In this document: positions 1-9,308 of the stretch, piece by piece
Layout: each line of letters begins with the position of its first letter
How positions within the stretch are numbered: position 1 is the first letter of the stretch
NCBI GenBank assembly: GCA_904501675.1
Contig: CAJGCL010000013.1
Span: forward strand, 1 to 27,147
DNA length: 27,147 bases
Direction of reading: 5' to 3'
Source of the DNA: Clostridiaceae bacterium
GTDB taxonomy: Bacteria; Bacillota; Clostridia; Oscillospirales; Acutalibacteraceae
Translations under genes and position numbers: made by a program
The notes under the pieces: generated by a model
The model's input: the letters and a program-made list of their open reading frames with translations, nothing else
What the model was told of the DNA's origin: nothing
The model's database searches: none

Positions 1-206
1 TGAGCTTAATACGAAGCTCAATAATCGGTGTTTTCGTATTTTATGCTCATTTTTTCGTAAGTTGTGCAAAACTTCTTTAAACCTTCACAAATATAAGTAT
101 TATCAAAATTGGAAAAATGGTTTGCTTCAATAATATAAGGAGGGGTTAAAGTTAAACTTTAAAACATTAAATTTATTGCATTATCACTTACGAAAGGATG
201 TAAATT
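1..206. other. Intergenic leader upstream of the rhs gene
   Basis: No gene is visible. Bases 1-20 form a 7-bp hairpin (tgagctt/aagctca). It is followed at 19-27 by caataatcg and a T-rich tail, which look like the 3' half of a terminator whose first arm lies left of the window. Bases 19-71 match 9235-9287 (see the repeat entry). A weak promoter is possible (TTGGAA at 109-114, AATATA at 132-137). A strong Shine-Dalgarno-like aaggagggg at 137-145 has no following start codon. The gene at 207 uses gaaaggatg at 193-201. Confidence 0.5.
19..71 (+). repeat. Left copy of an imperfect terminator-tail repeat
   Basis: This stretch aligns with 9235-9287. Both begin caataatcg, then share ttttcgtatttt, tttttcgtaa and tgtgc followed by an A-run, at about 75 percent identity by eye with one indel. 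In the right copy the first 9 bases belong to the 3' arm of a clear terminator. The two copies bracket the rhs-to-2TM-GAF stretch, so they may mark a duplicated or inserted module, or may simply be a terminator family common in this genome. Confidence 0.5.
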
Positions 207-3200
207 ATGAAAATTAGTGGCAAAATTTTAGCAATTATACTTTCTGTATTAACACTAATGAGTGTATTTTCTGTTGCAACGCCTGTAGTGGCGGCAGATT
301 TGCAAAGTGTAAATGCAGAAGAAATTGTACCTGCTGATGAAGATAAAATCACAGAAGAGCTGTTATCCGAAGAAGTGTCGGAATCTTCTGATAATGAGCT
401 GACAGTTATCGGTGAAGACGAAAGCCGAAGAACAGCAGACACAAAGCACTTCATAATGAGTGATGGTAGCCGTAAAGCCGTAATATACGGCAATGCGGTA
501 CATTATGCCGATAGCAACGGCAAATGGCAGGAAATTGACAACACCCTCACCTATGACAGCGAAAAGAACGAATACCGAAACAAAAACAACAGCTTTAAAG
601 CAACCTTTAAAAAAGATTTCAACGAAGAAAATCTTTTCACTCTTGAAAACGAGGGCTACATAATTTCTTGGGAATATATGGGTAATCCGTTAAGAAGAGC
701 GGTTACTAAAGCTGAGTATAAAGCCAAAGAAAAATCAACAGATAAAATATCTAAATATGCACAGCAATCTGAGGATAGAATCAAGTACAAAAACTTTGAA
801 TCGGATTGCGAATTAGAATATGTAGTTACAGACAATGGTGTTAAGGAAAATATTATCCTTAACACAAAAACAAATAAAAATGAGTTTGCGTTTGAAGTAA
901 ATGCAGAAGGTCTTACTCTGACTAAAAATGAGGATGGAAGCATAACAGCCAAAAATACGGAAGGTAAAGAAATATTCTTTATCCCTGCTCCGTTTATGTA
1001 TGACTCTAACGATGTCTATTCTTACGATGTTTCATATGAAATAGATGAAAAGAACGGTACATACACAATCACAGTTGTGGCAGATAAAGATTGGCTCAAA
1101 GATGACACCAGAGTTTATCCTGTTGTAATTGACCCTGTAATATACACCAAGCAGACATCAACCTCTGTTTCTTCAACTTTTGTTACCTCAGCTTTACCAA
1201 CTGCAAACTATGGTAGCAGACAGGATATTTATGTTGGTCATGAATCTGCAAACTATGGCAAGTGCTATGCCATGTTCAAAAACACACTGCCAACCCTCAA
1301 TAAAGGTGATATGGTTGTAGGCGCATATCTTAATCTGTATCTTTACAACACAAGCTTTGATGGTGGCAGTAACACAAGACAGCTCGATGCCCATATTATC
1401 ACATCAAGTTGGACAGAAAATTCTGTTACATGGAATACAAAACCTACATACAATAGCATAATTACTGACTACTGTTTCATGAACAACGGCGAAGCCGCAT
1501 GGAAAAGCTTTGATATTACCAAAGCAGTTAAAGGTTGGTATGAAGGATCTTTTTCAAACTATGGTATTCTCATTAAAAATAATGATGAAACACTTACACC
1601 TGCAAGAGGTATTTTCCGTTCAGAAAATGCTACAAGTATAACAGAAGGCATACCATATATTGCTATTGACTATCGTAACAATAAAGGTGTGGAAAGTTAT
1701 TGGAGTTATTCAAACTTTTCATCAGGTATTGGTGGTTCAGCAAGTGTAAATGACTACACAGGTAACCTTGTATATACTGTTCCACTTGCATCCTCTGTAA
1801 GCGAGATTATGCCTGTGTCTCTTAGCCTTACATATAATTCATATTGTTCTTCCGATATTTACACTGCAGGAAAAAACAGCACAAATCTCACAAGCGCAGG
1901 TAAAGGTTGGAGATTAAATTACCAACAAACACTTCTCGCATCTTCAAACTATGGTCTTACAGGTGATGATGCAGCAAATTACCCATATGTATATACCGAT
2001 GGTGATGGTACAGAGCATTACATTGCAAAATTCACCGAGAATGGTCAGACTGTATATAAAGATGAAGACGGCCTTGGCTACACTTTTTCAAAGCCAAACG
2101 GAACAACCGATTACTATCGACTCACTCGTGATGATGGCTCATATATGAGCTTTAATAATTGCGGTAATCTTTCTCAGATTGTTGATAACAGTGGAAATAA
2201 AATTACTCTCACATATGATTCAACAAACAAAAAGCTGACTAAAATCACTGATGGTACAGGTCATACATTCAGTATCACCTACTACACTAATTCAGAGGGT
2301 GCAACAACAAACTATATTTACTCAATTACTGATAATGCAAACAGAGTAACAAGACTTGTAATTGAAAGTAGCGTATTGAAGGGTATAGTTTTCAATGATA
2401 CTACAAGCAAAACATATATGAGGTACAAATCAGGAACCGAAAACCTTCTTGATTATGTATGGTGTAATGATAAAAATGGTCTTGCCTTTGATTACACAAC
2501 ACGAGCAAAAGCCTCTCGTGTATCAAAGGTTACAGAATTTTCTGCTACCGGAGCAGATGTGGCTGCATCAACAAGAACGATTGGTTCAATTGCCACATTT
2601 GACCGTTCGCTCTACAATACCACAACCATTCGCACACCGGGTGTAGACGGAATTCACAACTCAACTAACTCTACAAATGGTTCTGATGATATTATCACCA
2701 CATTGCAATTTGATAATTTCGGTAGAACTGTGTCTCAACAAGTTAAATACGGTAACGGTTCATCTGTCGGCGCAGGGACATATACATACACCGGAACAGA
2801 TGAAGAAGAAAGCAGAAATAAAATAAATAGTTCTGCTACACTTAACAAAAACACTGTAAACCTTATTAACAACAATAGTTTTGAAACCACAGGAAATTGG
2901 TCCATAAGCACAAGCGGCGGTCTTACAGGCTCATATGCATATTCCACAGATGCTGCATATTACGGAAAAAAATCACTTAAACTCACAAGCACATCTGTTA
3001 CAAGTGTTGGTAGAAATTTTGCTTATCAGTCATTAAGCAATCTAACTAAAGGTTACTACTATACATTCTCTGCATATGTTAAAGTAACATCTCTCACATT
3101 ACAAGAATCATTAAACGATACATTAGGTGTTTACCTTCGCATGTCTGCATATGATGCAAATAGCACATATCTTTCTTCGACCTATTCATCAATAATTACT

Positions 3201-6200
3201 GAACCGACAGATAGCAATGTAAATAATGGTTGGAGACGATTGTTTGTAACAATGCAGGTACCTTCAAATGCAGCTTCAATATCCATCTTTGCAATTTTGG
3301 GAAGTTCATTAGGCACAGTATATATTGATGGTGCTCAACTTGAACTTGGTACAACACCAACAAGTGTAAACCTTCTTCAAAATGCAAGCTTCGAAAATTA
3401 TTCAAGCACTGCAATTACAGGTTGGACTGCTACAGGTTTCACCTACTCAGCAGGAACTAATGGTATTACAACAGCTTCTAAGAAGGATGGCTCTGCTGCT
3501 ATCAGACTTGCAGGCTCAGGTACCGGTGCAAAAGGATTTTATCAACTTATCCCTGTAGCATCAAACCCTAACGATACATACATTGTTAGTGGATGGGGTT
3601 CAGCATATGCTGTAAACAGCACCTTCCACAATAATGCAAAATTCGAAATAGCAGTAAGGGTTACCTACAGTTGTAGTGATGGCACAACCGTTACTCAGTA
3701 TAAGGATTCGGCAAAATTTAACACAACACTTGCAAACTGGCAGTATGCATCTTCTGCTTTTTCTCTTGCTTACAAAAAATCAAGTGCAAGCGACACAAAA
3801 ACATACACACCTACTCATATTATGGTTATGCCAAGGTATAACTATCAGGCAAACTATGCATATTTTGACCATATTCAGCTCATAAAGGATGTTGCATCAA
3901 GCTACATTTATGACAGTGAGGGTAATGTAACGTCTGTTTCTGCAAATGCTGAACAGAAAAACAATATGACCTATGATGGTGAAGACCTTAAGACCTACAC
4001 AGATGCAGCAGGTCATACATCTAAATACACCTACGATTCAAAGCACAGACTTACACAGGCTGAATCTGCTAAAGGCGTAAAGGTCAAATACACCTACAAT
4101 GATAAGGGTCAGATTACTGCTGTTGAAAATATAAACACAGGTGGTGCAGCAAAAACCAAAACCACTAACACATATACCGGCGCCTATTCATCATACGGTT
4201 TAAGTGCAGGTGCATATCTTTACAAAACAACTAACGAATTAGGTAAAACTACCACACATGGTCATTATTTGGCAACAGGTGCGCCATCAAGTGTTACAGA
4301 TGCAAAAGGTAATAAAACAACTTATACCTACACAGATAACACACATACAAAGCTTCTTAATGTTACAAGTGAAAATACAAAAGTTGCTTACAGTTACACA
4401 GGCAACAGAACTTCACAAATCCTGTTCAGTGGAACATCTGACAGCAAAAAGGAAATATACAAATTTAATTATGATGCTTTTGGTAATGTTACCCAAACAC
4501 TTGTTGGTACAAAAGCACTCGTAACTAATATTTATGGCACTAATAACGGTGTTCTGCAACAAAGCAATTATGCAAACGGGGATACGATTCGTTACCAGTA
4601 TAACAACGCAGGTCTCATAACAGGCATCTTCCAGGATAATGATGCTACAAGTCAATATCGTACATTCTCCTGGGACTATTCCTCTAACGGTACACCACGA
4701 GTACACAAAGATGGCTACACCGGTTTGAGGTATGACTATAGCTATGATACAATCGGCAGATTAATTCGTACGGATATTTCTAACAGCTCATCCTATGCGC
4801 AAGTTGGCTCTACTGAATATGGTTATGATTTAAGAAATAACCTTACATCAATTTCCAATGATATTGGGGGTATGACATATCTTCAAAAATATTCATATTC
4901 CGGTTTAGGTACCGACAATTCTGTCGCTGCAGCCAAAGACAATTTACCTACACAGTATTCTGTTCTTGGTAAGTCAACCACATATACATACAATACGCTA
5001 AATCAGTTAACCAACAGAACTGTTGATACCACTACTGATATTAGTTCAAGTTATGTGTATAACACCGTAACTTTAGATAGTGTAAAACATTACACTAATC
5101 AGCTCAATTGTGAAACCTTAAACGGAACCTCTTACCACTACACATATGATGATGTAGGTAATATTACAGCAATAAAAAAAGGTACAGGATATGGTACTAC
5201 CACATCGGCATATAAGTCCTATGGTTACGATAACAAGTATCAACTTACACAGGAAACTAAAGGTACTACTGTCAACACATGGGAGTATGATGATTTAGGT
5301 AATATTGAATCAAAAACAACTAAAGTTAATGGTACAGCAACTAATGCTATCTCATACACATACGGCATTGATTCGGATTGTGGTTGGGAGAATTTGTTGA
5401 CAAAGCTTACTTTCACAAACTATACTAATAATACAACCACAACTCAGACTATCAATTATGATGCCATTGGTAACCCGATAACATATCGTGGTGCAACGCT
5501 TTCCTGGTATGGCAGACAAATGAAGAGCTTCGCTAAAAACGGTATCACAAACACAATGACATATAATGCAGATGGTCTCAGAAGCTCTAAAACAGTTGCC
5601 GGTGTTAAAACTACTTACCAGTATGTTGGTGATAAATTGTTCTATGAAAATCGTGGAAACGGAGATTCCTTCTACTATTTCTATGATAGTTACGGAAAGT
5701 TATCTGCAATCTACCACCACAGAAACGGTACAAAGGTTGCTTACCATGTATTGACCAACTCACAAGGTGATGTTATTGCTCTCTACAGTTGGGCAGGTGC
5801 ACTTGTTGCATCCTATGAATACGATGCTTGGGGTAACTGCACAATTGTTTCTGATACTTCAAGTACAGGTATCGCAACACTTAATCCAATGCGTTATCGT
5901 GGCTATTACTATGATAAAGACCTTGGTTTGTATTATCTTCAATCAAGATACTATGATGCCGAGATCGGTAGATTTATTAATGCGGATAGTTACATTACAA
6001 CCGGTCAGGGTGTTATGAGCTACAATATGTACTCATATTGTCAGAATAATCCTGTGATGTTCACTGACCCAAATGGTAATAGTTTGGTGTTAGCAGTACT
6101 TGGGTTGGTAGCAGTAGCTGCAGTTGGAATATATGCTACTTTGCAGGATTGTTATTTAACGCCAAAAGTTTGTGAAGCAGTATGTGATATTTCTAAAGAT

Positions 6201-6635
6201 TTGGCTAAAACTCCTACTGTACGAACAACAGGTGATGTTTGTGGTACCGCTATAAATGTTGTTGGTGCAGGAGTTTCGATATATAAAGCCGAGAAAGCTA
6301 GAAAGGAAAAAATGGAACTTATGTCTCAACTGTCTAAAGATTGTTATAATGCAGCCTTTTATTCTAATATGAACAGTTCGTACAATATAAATTATACTAA
6401 TTACGATGCTTTTACAATGCAAACATATAACCAAATCGTTCAAGATAGTATCCCGATGTACAAACAGGAGATTGAAATGTTTTCGGATTGCTATTCAGAT
6501 TTAGGAAAATGTGAGTGGGACTGTTTATCAGAAGATACTCGTAAATTTATTGAAGGTCGTTTTGCGGATGCAAACTCTGGGGCTTTTGCAGCACTTTCAA
6601 CATATTATGCATCGGAAGGAGCTATAGTACCTTGA
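207..6635 (+). CDS. Secreted DNRLRE/RHS repeat protein, candidate polymorphic toxin
   Basis: This is a 2142-residue exported protein. Residues 1-30 are a signal peptide. About 315-485 is a DNRLRE-like domain. About 885-1050 and 1053-1228 are two related carbohydrate-binding-like domains, each starting with an N-L-(I/L)-x-N-x-SFE motif. From about 1234 there are many YD repeats. The RHS core lies at about 1894-1955 (YRGYYYD, YYLQSRYYD, GRFINADS, ending DPNG). After the core, about 183 residues are unlike the rest: a hydrophobic stretch (about 1961-1980), then a Cys-containing tail. RHS proteins of this layout build a shell around a C-terminal effector, so the tail is the likely toxin. I recognise no catalytic motif in it. 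The start has a good RBS (gaaaggatg), and the end overlaps the next gene by 4 bases. It could instead be a surface protein without toxicity. Confidence 0.9.
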   Translation: MKISGKILAIILSVLTLMSVFSVATPVVAADLQSVNAEEIVPADEDKITEELLSEEVSESSDNELTVIGEDESRRTADTKHFIMSDGSRKAVIYGNAVHYADSNGKWQEIDNTLTYDSEKNEYRNKNNSFKATFKKDFNEENLFTLENEGYIISWEYMGNPLRRAVTKAEYKAKEKSTDKISKYAQQSEDRIKYKNFESDCELEYVVTDNGVKENIILNTKTNKNEFAFEVNAEGLTLTKNEDGSITAKNTEGKEIFFIPAPFMYDSNDVYSYDVSYEIDEKNGTYTITVVADKDWLKDDTRVYPVVIDPVIYTKQTSTSVSSTFVTSALPTANYGSRQDIYVGHESANYGKCYAMFKNTLPTLNKGDMVVGAYLNLYLYNTSFDGGSNTRQLDAHIITSSWTENSVTWNTKPTYNSIITDYCFMNNGEAAWKSFDITKAVKGWYEGSFSNYGILIKNNDETLTPARGIFRSENATSITEGIPYIAIDYRNNKGVESYWSYSNFSSGIGGSASVNDYTGNLVYTVPLASSVSEIMPVSLSLTYNSYCSSDIYTAGKNSTNLTSAGKGWRLNYQQTLLASSNYGLTGDDAANYPYVYTDGDGTEHYIAKFTENGQTVYKDEDGLGYTFSKPNGTTDYYRLTRDDGSYMSFNNCGNLSQIVDNSGNKITLTYDSTNKKLTKITDGTGHTFSITYYTNSEGATTNYIYSITDNANRVTRLVIESSVLKGIVFNDTTSKTYMRYKSGTENLLDYVWCNDKNGLAFDYTTRAKASRVSKVTEFSATGADVAASTRTIGSIATFDRSLYNTTTIRTPGVDGIHNSTNSTNGSDDIITTLQFDNFGRTVSQQVKYGNGSSVGAGTYTYTGTDEEESRNKINSSATLNKNTVNLINNNSFETTGNWSISTSGGLTGSYAYSTDAAYYGKKSLKLTSTSVTSVGRNFAYQSLSNLTKGYYYTFSAYVKVTSLTLQESLNDTLGVYLRMSAYDANSTYLSSTYSSIITEPTDSNVNNGWRRLFVTMQVPSNAASISIFAILGSSLGTVYIDGAQLELGTTPTSVNLLQNASFENYSSTAITGWTATGFTYSAGTNGITTASKKDGSAAIRLAGSGTGAKGFYQLIPVASNPNDTYIVSGWGSAYAVNSTFHNNAKFEIAVRVTYSCSDGTTVTQYKDSAKFNTTLANWQYASSAFSLAYKKSSASDTKTYTPTHIMVMPRYNYQANYAYFDHIQLIKDVASSYIYDSEGNVTSVSANAEQKNNMTYDGEDLKTYTDAAGHTSKYTYDSKHRLTQAESAKGVKVKYTYNDKGQITAVENINTGGAAKTKTTNTYTGAYSSYGLSAGAYLYKTTNELGKTTTHGHYLATGAPSSVTDAKGNKTTYTYTDNTHTKLLNVTSENTKVAYSYTGNRTSQILFSGTSDSKKEIYKFNYDAFGNVTQTLVGTKALVTNIYGTNNGVLQQSNYANGDTIRYQYNNAGLITGIFQDNDATSQYRTFSWDYSSNGTPRVHKDGYTGLRYDYSYDTIGRLIRTDISNSSSYAQVGSTEYGYDLRNNLTSISNDIGGMTYLQKYSYSGLGTDNSVAAAKDNLPTQYSVLGKSTTYTYNTLNQLTNRTVDTTTDISSSYVYNTVTLDSVKHYTNQLNCETLNGTSYHYTYDDVGNITAIKKGTGYGTTTSAYKSYGYDNKYQLTQETKGTTVNTWEYDDLGNIESKTTKVNGTATNAISYTYGIDSDCGWENLLTKLTFTNYTNNTTTTQTINYDAIGNPITYRGATLSWYGRQMKSFAKNGITNTMTYNADGLRSSKTVAGVKTTYQYVGDKLFYENRGNGDSFYYFYDSYGKLSAIYHHRNGTKVAYHVLTNSQGDVIALYSWAGALVASYEYDAWGNCTIVSDTSSTGIATLNPMRYRGYYYDKDLGLYYLQSRYYDAEIGRFINADSYITTGQGVMSYNMYSYCQNNPVMFTDPNGNSLVLAVLGLVAVAAVGIYATLQDCYLTPKVCEAVCDISKDLAKTPTVRTTGDVCGTAINVVGAGVSIYKAEKARKEKMELMSQLSKDCYNAAFYSNMNSSYNINYTNYDAFTMQTYNQIVQDSIPMYKQEIEMFSDCYSDLGKCEWDCLSEDTRKFIEGRFADANSGAFAALSTYYASEGAIVP

Positions 6636-7621
6636 TCAAGAAATCTTTATTAAAAATTATATCATTTATACTCATTATTACTATTCAACTCGTTTGTCTA
6701 TGCAGCTGTAGCCTTGATTCAACAACTATTTATTTAAATCAAGTAATTGACGAATACGAGGAGAATCCGACCCTCAAAAATCTGTCAAATGTTATTGTTG
6801 CTTCGATGAATGATATGAATCTTAATTGTATCAATATGTATGGAGAAGAGTTTTTATTTTCGAATAACAAAGATGTTTTATATAATGAATTCTCATCAGC
6901 GTGGCTTGAAATGGAGGATACATTTACCGATGTATCCGTAGCCAATCTGTATGAAAGTTTTATATGGTTGTTTATGTATTCATTTTTGTATGATTCAGAA
7001 AAAAATCAGCCACGTAACTATATTGAAAGTGAAGCAAAGATAAATGAACTTTATCCATTGTGCTATAAATATTTGAAAGACGCTGATGCTACAGCACAAA
7101 GAGCGGTTTTAGTTGCTGATAGCTATATTGGTAAGAAGAATTTTTTAGAAACATTTTTAGGTGTTGTATACCTCTCTGTTCAACAGACATCTGAGGAAAT
7201 CATGGACTATGCATTTAAACTTTCGTGGGAAATTGCATATGAAATTGAGATAAATGAACTTGGACAATTTATAAGTGGTTTATATGGTAATGTTTCGTAT
7301 TGTGATAAAACTATTCGTTGCAATAACACTACCGCAGATGGAACAATTAGCGAATTAAGTCTTAATGATATAACCAAAATGGTTGATTCGTTGACCGAAA
7401 ATAATACAAAATATGATAATGTTGTTTCTGTATTTAATGTTCAACCCAAGGAGTCATTAGTCGGAAAATACTACTCATATAAGTATTATTCCAACGATTA
7501 CATTATAATCTTTTTCGGTTCTCCTGTTCATAGCATGAGTATTTCAGATGTTAAAACAGGCGAAATATTATATACGAGATATAAATTACCATCTATATCA
7601 GGTTTGGTGTGGCATGGATGA
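6632..7621 (+). CDS. Lipoprotein coupled to rhs, candidate immunity protein
   Basis: This is a 329-residue protein that I do not recognise. It begins with a lipoprotein signal: a hydrophobic stretch (residues 6-22), then L-C-S-C with Cys26 as the likely lipidated residue, so it should be anchored outside the membrane. The start is TTG at 6632, which overlaps the rhs stop in TTGA. An aaggag RBS at 6616-6621 sits inside the rhs 3' end, so translation is probably coupled. A gene directly behind an RHS tip is usually the immunity partner. The lipid-anchored location would suit a tip that acts on the cell envelope. That role is inferred from position only. Its codons are more AT-rich than those of the rhs core, as expected for an exchangeable tip cassette. 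Confidence 0.8.
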   Translation: MIKKSLLKIISFILIITIQLVCLCSCSLDSTTIYLNQVIDEYEENPTLKNLSNVIVASMNDMNLNCINMYGEEFLFSNNKDVLYNEFSSAWLEMEDTFTDVSVANLYESFIWLFMYSFLYDSEKNQPRNYIESEAKINELYPLCYKYLKDADATAQRAVLVADSYIGKKNFLETFLGVVYLSVQQTSEEIMDYAFKLSWEIAYEIEINELGQFISGLYGNVSYCDKTIRCNNTTADGTISELSLNDITKMVDSLTENNTKYDNVVSVFNVQPKESLVGKYYSYKYYSNDYIIIFFGSPVHSMSISDVKTGEILYTRYKLPSISGLVWHG

Positions 7622-7648
7622 GTAGTTGTCAATTGCTTTACTTATAAC

Positions 7649-7800
7649 AAAATCGTGGAGACGGAGATTCCTTCTACTATTTGTATGAAAGTTATGGAAA
7701 GTTATCTGCAATCTACCACCACAGAAACGTAACGAATGTGGATAAGAATAGCGGTGTCTTCACACTTGTGTCACCGCTTTTCTTGTTGAATTACTGGTAA
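7649..7800 (+). pseudogene. Orphan fragment of the rhs gene
   Basis: Bases 7649-7729 match 5647-5727 of the rhs gene without gaps, with 4 mismatches in 81 (about 95 percent). The offset is exactly 2002 bases. Three mismatches change residues conservatively (Asn-Asp, Phe-Leu, Asp-Glu) and one is silent. The rhs reading frame continues past the homology to a TAA at 7798-7800, giving a different, short tail. A stop codon just upstream (about 7645) blocks the frame on the left. It looks like a displaced rhs tip left after a new tip-immunity cassette was inserted, just before the RHS core. Confidence 0.85.
7750..7783 (+). terminator. Rho-independent terminator after the rhs locus
   Basis: A 7-bp stem, agcggtg (7750-7756) with caccgct (7772-7778), is followed by a T-rich tail. 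The loop can pair again internally (cac/gtg). It overlaps the 3' end of the orphan rhs fragment, so it may be the ancestral rhs terminator. Confidence 0.7.
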
Positions 7801-7955
7801 AACAGTCTGTATAGATTGTCTGCTCCCATACTCACAATAACAACAATGTTTTCATGAAATTCCAACTTAATTAATAAAGCAATTTTGAAAGAAGGTGTTT
7901 AAACAAAACATTAACCTAATAATATTGTAAATATAAAATACAGGGTGTGAAAATT
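7784..7955 (+). other. Intergenic stretch before the 2TM-GAF gene
   Basis: No gene is visible. A possible -35 (ttgaaa near 7884) lacks a convincing -10. The stretch gtttaaacaaaacattaa near 7896-7913 resembles gttaaactttaaaacattaa in the rhs leader (about 150-169), which may be a shared leader or chance in AT-rich DNA. Confidence 0.35.
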
Positions 7956-8909
7956 ATGAAAAAACCTTTGAACGATATTCCAACAGAAGTCGTCAATTTA
8001 ATTTCGGTGGTATCAGGTATTGTAACAATTATATCTCCGATTGTGTCAATTATAATCACAATAAAAACAGATATTAAACCCAATGTTTTTTGGGTTTTTA
8101 GTACTGCAAGTTTAATTCTGTTTTGCATAATTTTGTTTTTTCGAATGAAAAAATATAGAACTTTGTCAAAAGAAAGATTGGAGGTAGTGTCTGAAAATAT
8201 TCACAAATCAATGCACAATTCAAGAGATATCTTTTTTGATATTATGCATAGTCATAAATTGAAGCATCTTAACGAAGAAATGCTCAATTATACATATAAA
8301 ACCAAACTATCTACAATACTTGACCACCTTTGTAATATTCTTGCTTCATATACAAAGAGAAAGGTATGCGCTTGCATAAAAATTGTTTATTGCAAAAATA
8401 CCGAGGAGGAGAAGAAAATAACCGATGACGCAGTGGAATTGGTAACTTTTTGCAGGTCAAACAATTCAGATACTGAACGCGATAACTACGAAAGGCAGAA
8501 AAAACGAATCTTTTTAAAAGATAATACCGATTTTAAAGAAATAATTTCTGGTGAATTCGGAAAGGATTATTTTTATCAACCCAATTTAATTGAATATGAA
8601 GAAAAGAGAAAAAAGGATGGCTCCTGCTACGAAAACACAAATAAAACCTGGTCCAAATATTATAAATCAACAATAGTTGTTCCTATTCGTATTGAATTCA
8701 AACGACTTTATCACACTAAAAACGAAGAACCATATGATATAATAGGTTTTCTTTGTGTAGATTCTGAATATACGGATGCATTTACCGAAAAGCAAGAGAA
8801 GTATAATGTGGATATAATAAAGGCTTATGCCGATACTATTTATGTATTATTATCACAATACAGGCATTATTTAAGAAAGATATATCAAGGGGAAAATGCT
8901 AAGAATTAA
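7956..8909 (+). CDS. Two-helix membrane protein with C-terminal GAF-like domain
   Basis: This is a 317-residue protein. I chose ATG at 7956 because agggtg lies about 8 bases upstream; an in-frame GTG at 7947 would add three residues. It has two membrane helices (about 12-36 and 44-63), a charged helical linker, and a cytoplasmic domain that looks GAF-like near its end (about 235-305: a TIVVPIRI strand, IIGFLCVDSE, then a long helix). GAF domains sense small ligands. A membrane-anchored sensor of this shape suits a signalling or defence role, but the family is not recognised and no catalytic motif is seen. The 69-residue gene follows 38 bases later with its own RBS, so the two form an operon ended by a terminator. 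Confidence 0.8.
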   Translation: MKKPLNDIPTEVVNLISVVSGIVTIISPIVSIIITIKTDIKPNVFWVFSTASLILFCIILFFRMKKYRTLSKERLEVVSENIHKSMHNSRDIFFDIMHSHKLKHLNEEMLNYTYKTKLSTILDHLCNILASYTKRKVCACIKIVYCKNTEEEKKITDDAVELVTFCRSNNSDTERDNYERQKKRIFLKDNTDFKEIISGEFGKDYFYQPNLIEYEEKRKKDGSCYENTNKTWSKYYKSTIVVPIRIEFKRLYHTKNEEPYDIIGFLCVDSEYTDAFTEKQEKYNVDIIKAYADTIYVLLSQYRHYLRKIYQGENAKN

Positions 8910-8947
8910 CACAGTATTAGCTGTTAATTTTAAGAAAGGTGACTTAA

Positions 8948-9157
8948 ATGAATAAATTTTTAAACAGAATAATGGTACTGGTTTTTGGTAAAAGTAGTAA
9001 AGATGGTTTTTATGACTCCAGCAAAAAAGGAGAAAGAAAACCATATCGCTTCTCTTCAGTTTTCCCCAATGAGGAATCTCTTGAGAATTTTTTGGAACAG
9101 TCAGATGATGAAAATCCCGGTACACTGCAATCCAATCCAAACGATGCTGCTGGTTAA
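8948..9157 (+). CDS. Small 69-residue protein paired with the 2TM-GAF gene
   Basis: This is a short gene with a convincing RBS (aagaaaggtg at 8932-8941) and an ATG 6 bases later. The N-terminal half is basic with a short hydrophobic start (FLNRIMVLVFG). The C-terminal half is acidic (ENFLEQSDDENPG). No known family is recognised. It lies in the same direction just behind the membrane/GAF gene and before a strong terminator, so it probably works with that protein, for instance as a regulator or partner. That is inference from position. Confidence 0.65.
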   Translation: MNKFLNRIMVLVFGKSSKDGFYDSSKKGERKPYRFSSVFPNEESLENFLEQSDDENPGTLQSNPNDAAG

Positions 9158-9206
9158 TTAACATAAGAGAAACTCTAATTACAAATTTTATTATATTCAA
9201 AAACTA

Positions 9207-9249
9207 AACGATTATTGATGCTCAATGCCAAGCACAATAATCGTTTTTT
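9207..9249 (+). terminator. Strong Rho-independent terminator
   Basis: An 11-bp perfect stem, aacgattattg (9207-9217) with caataatcgtt (9235-9245), has a 17-base loop and a T-run at 9244-9249. It ends the 2TM-GAF operon. Confidence 0.85.
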
Positions 9250-9287
9250 CGTATTTTGTGTCGTATTTTTCGTAATCTGTGCGAAAA
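9235..9287 (+). repeat. Right copy of the terminator-tail repeat
   Basis: This aligns with 19-71. It begins in the terminator's 3' arm and runs through ttttttcgtatttt, tttttcgtaa and tgtgcgaaaa. Confidence 0.5.
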
Positions 9288-9308
9288 ATATAGTTTTAAA
9301 TCATATGG

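Noticed and set aside
4258..4706. Open frames inside the rhs gene on both strands
   Set aside because: They are shadow frames of a highly repetitive, clearly coding gene.
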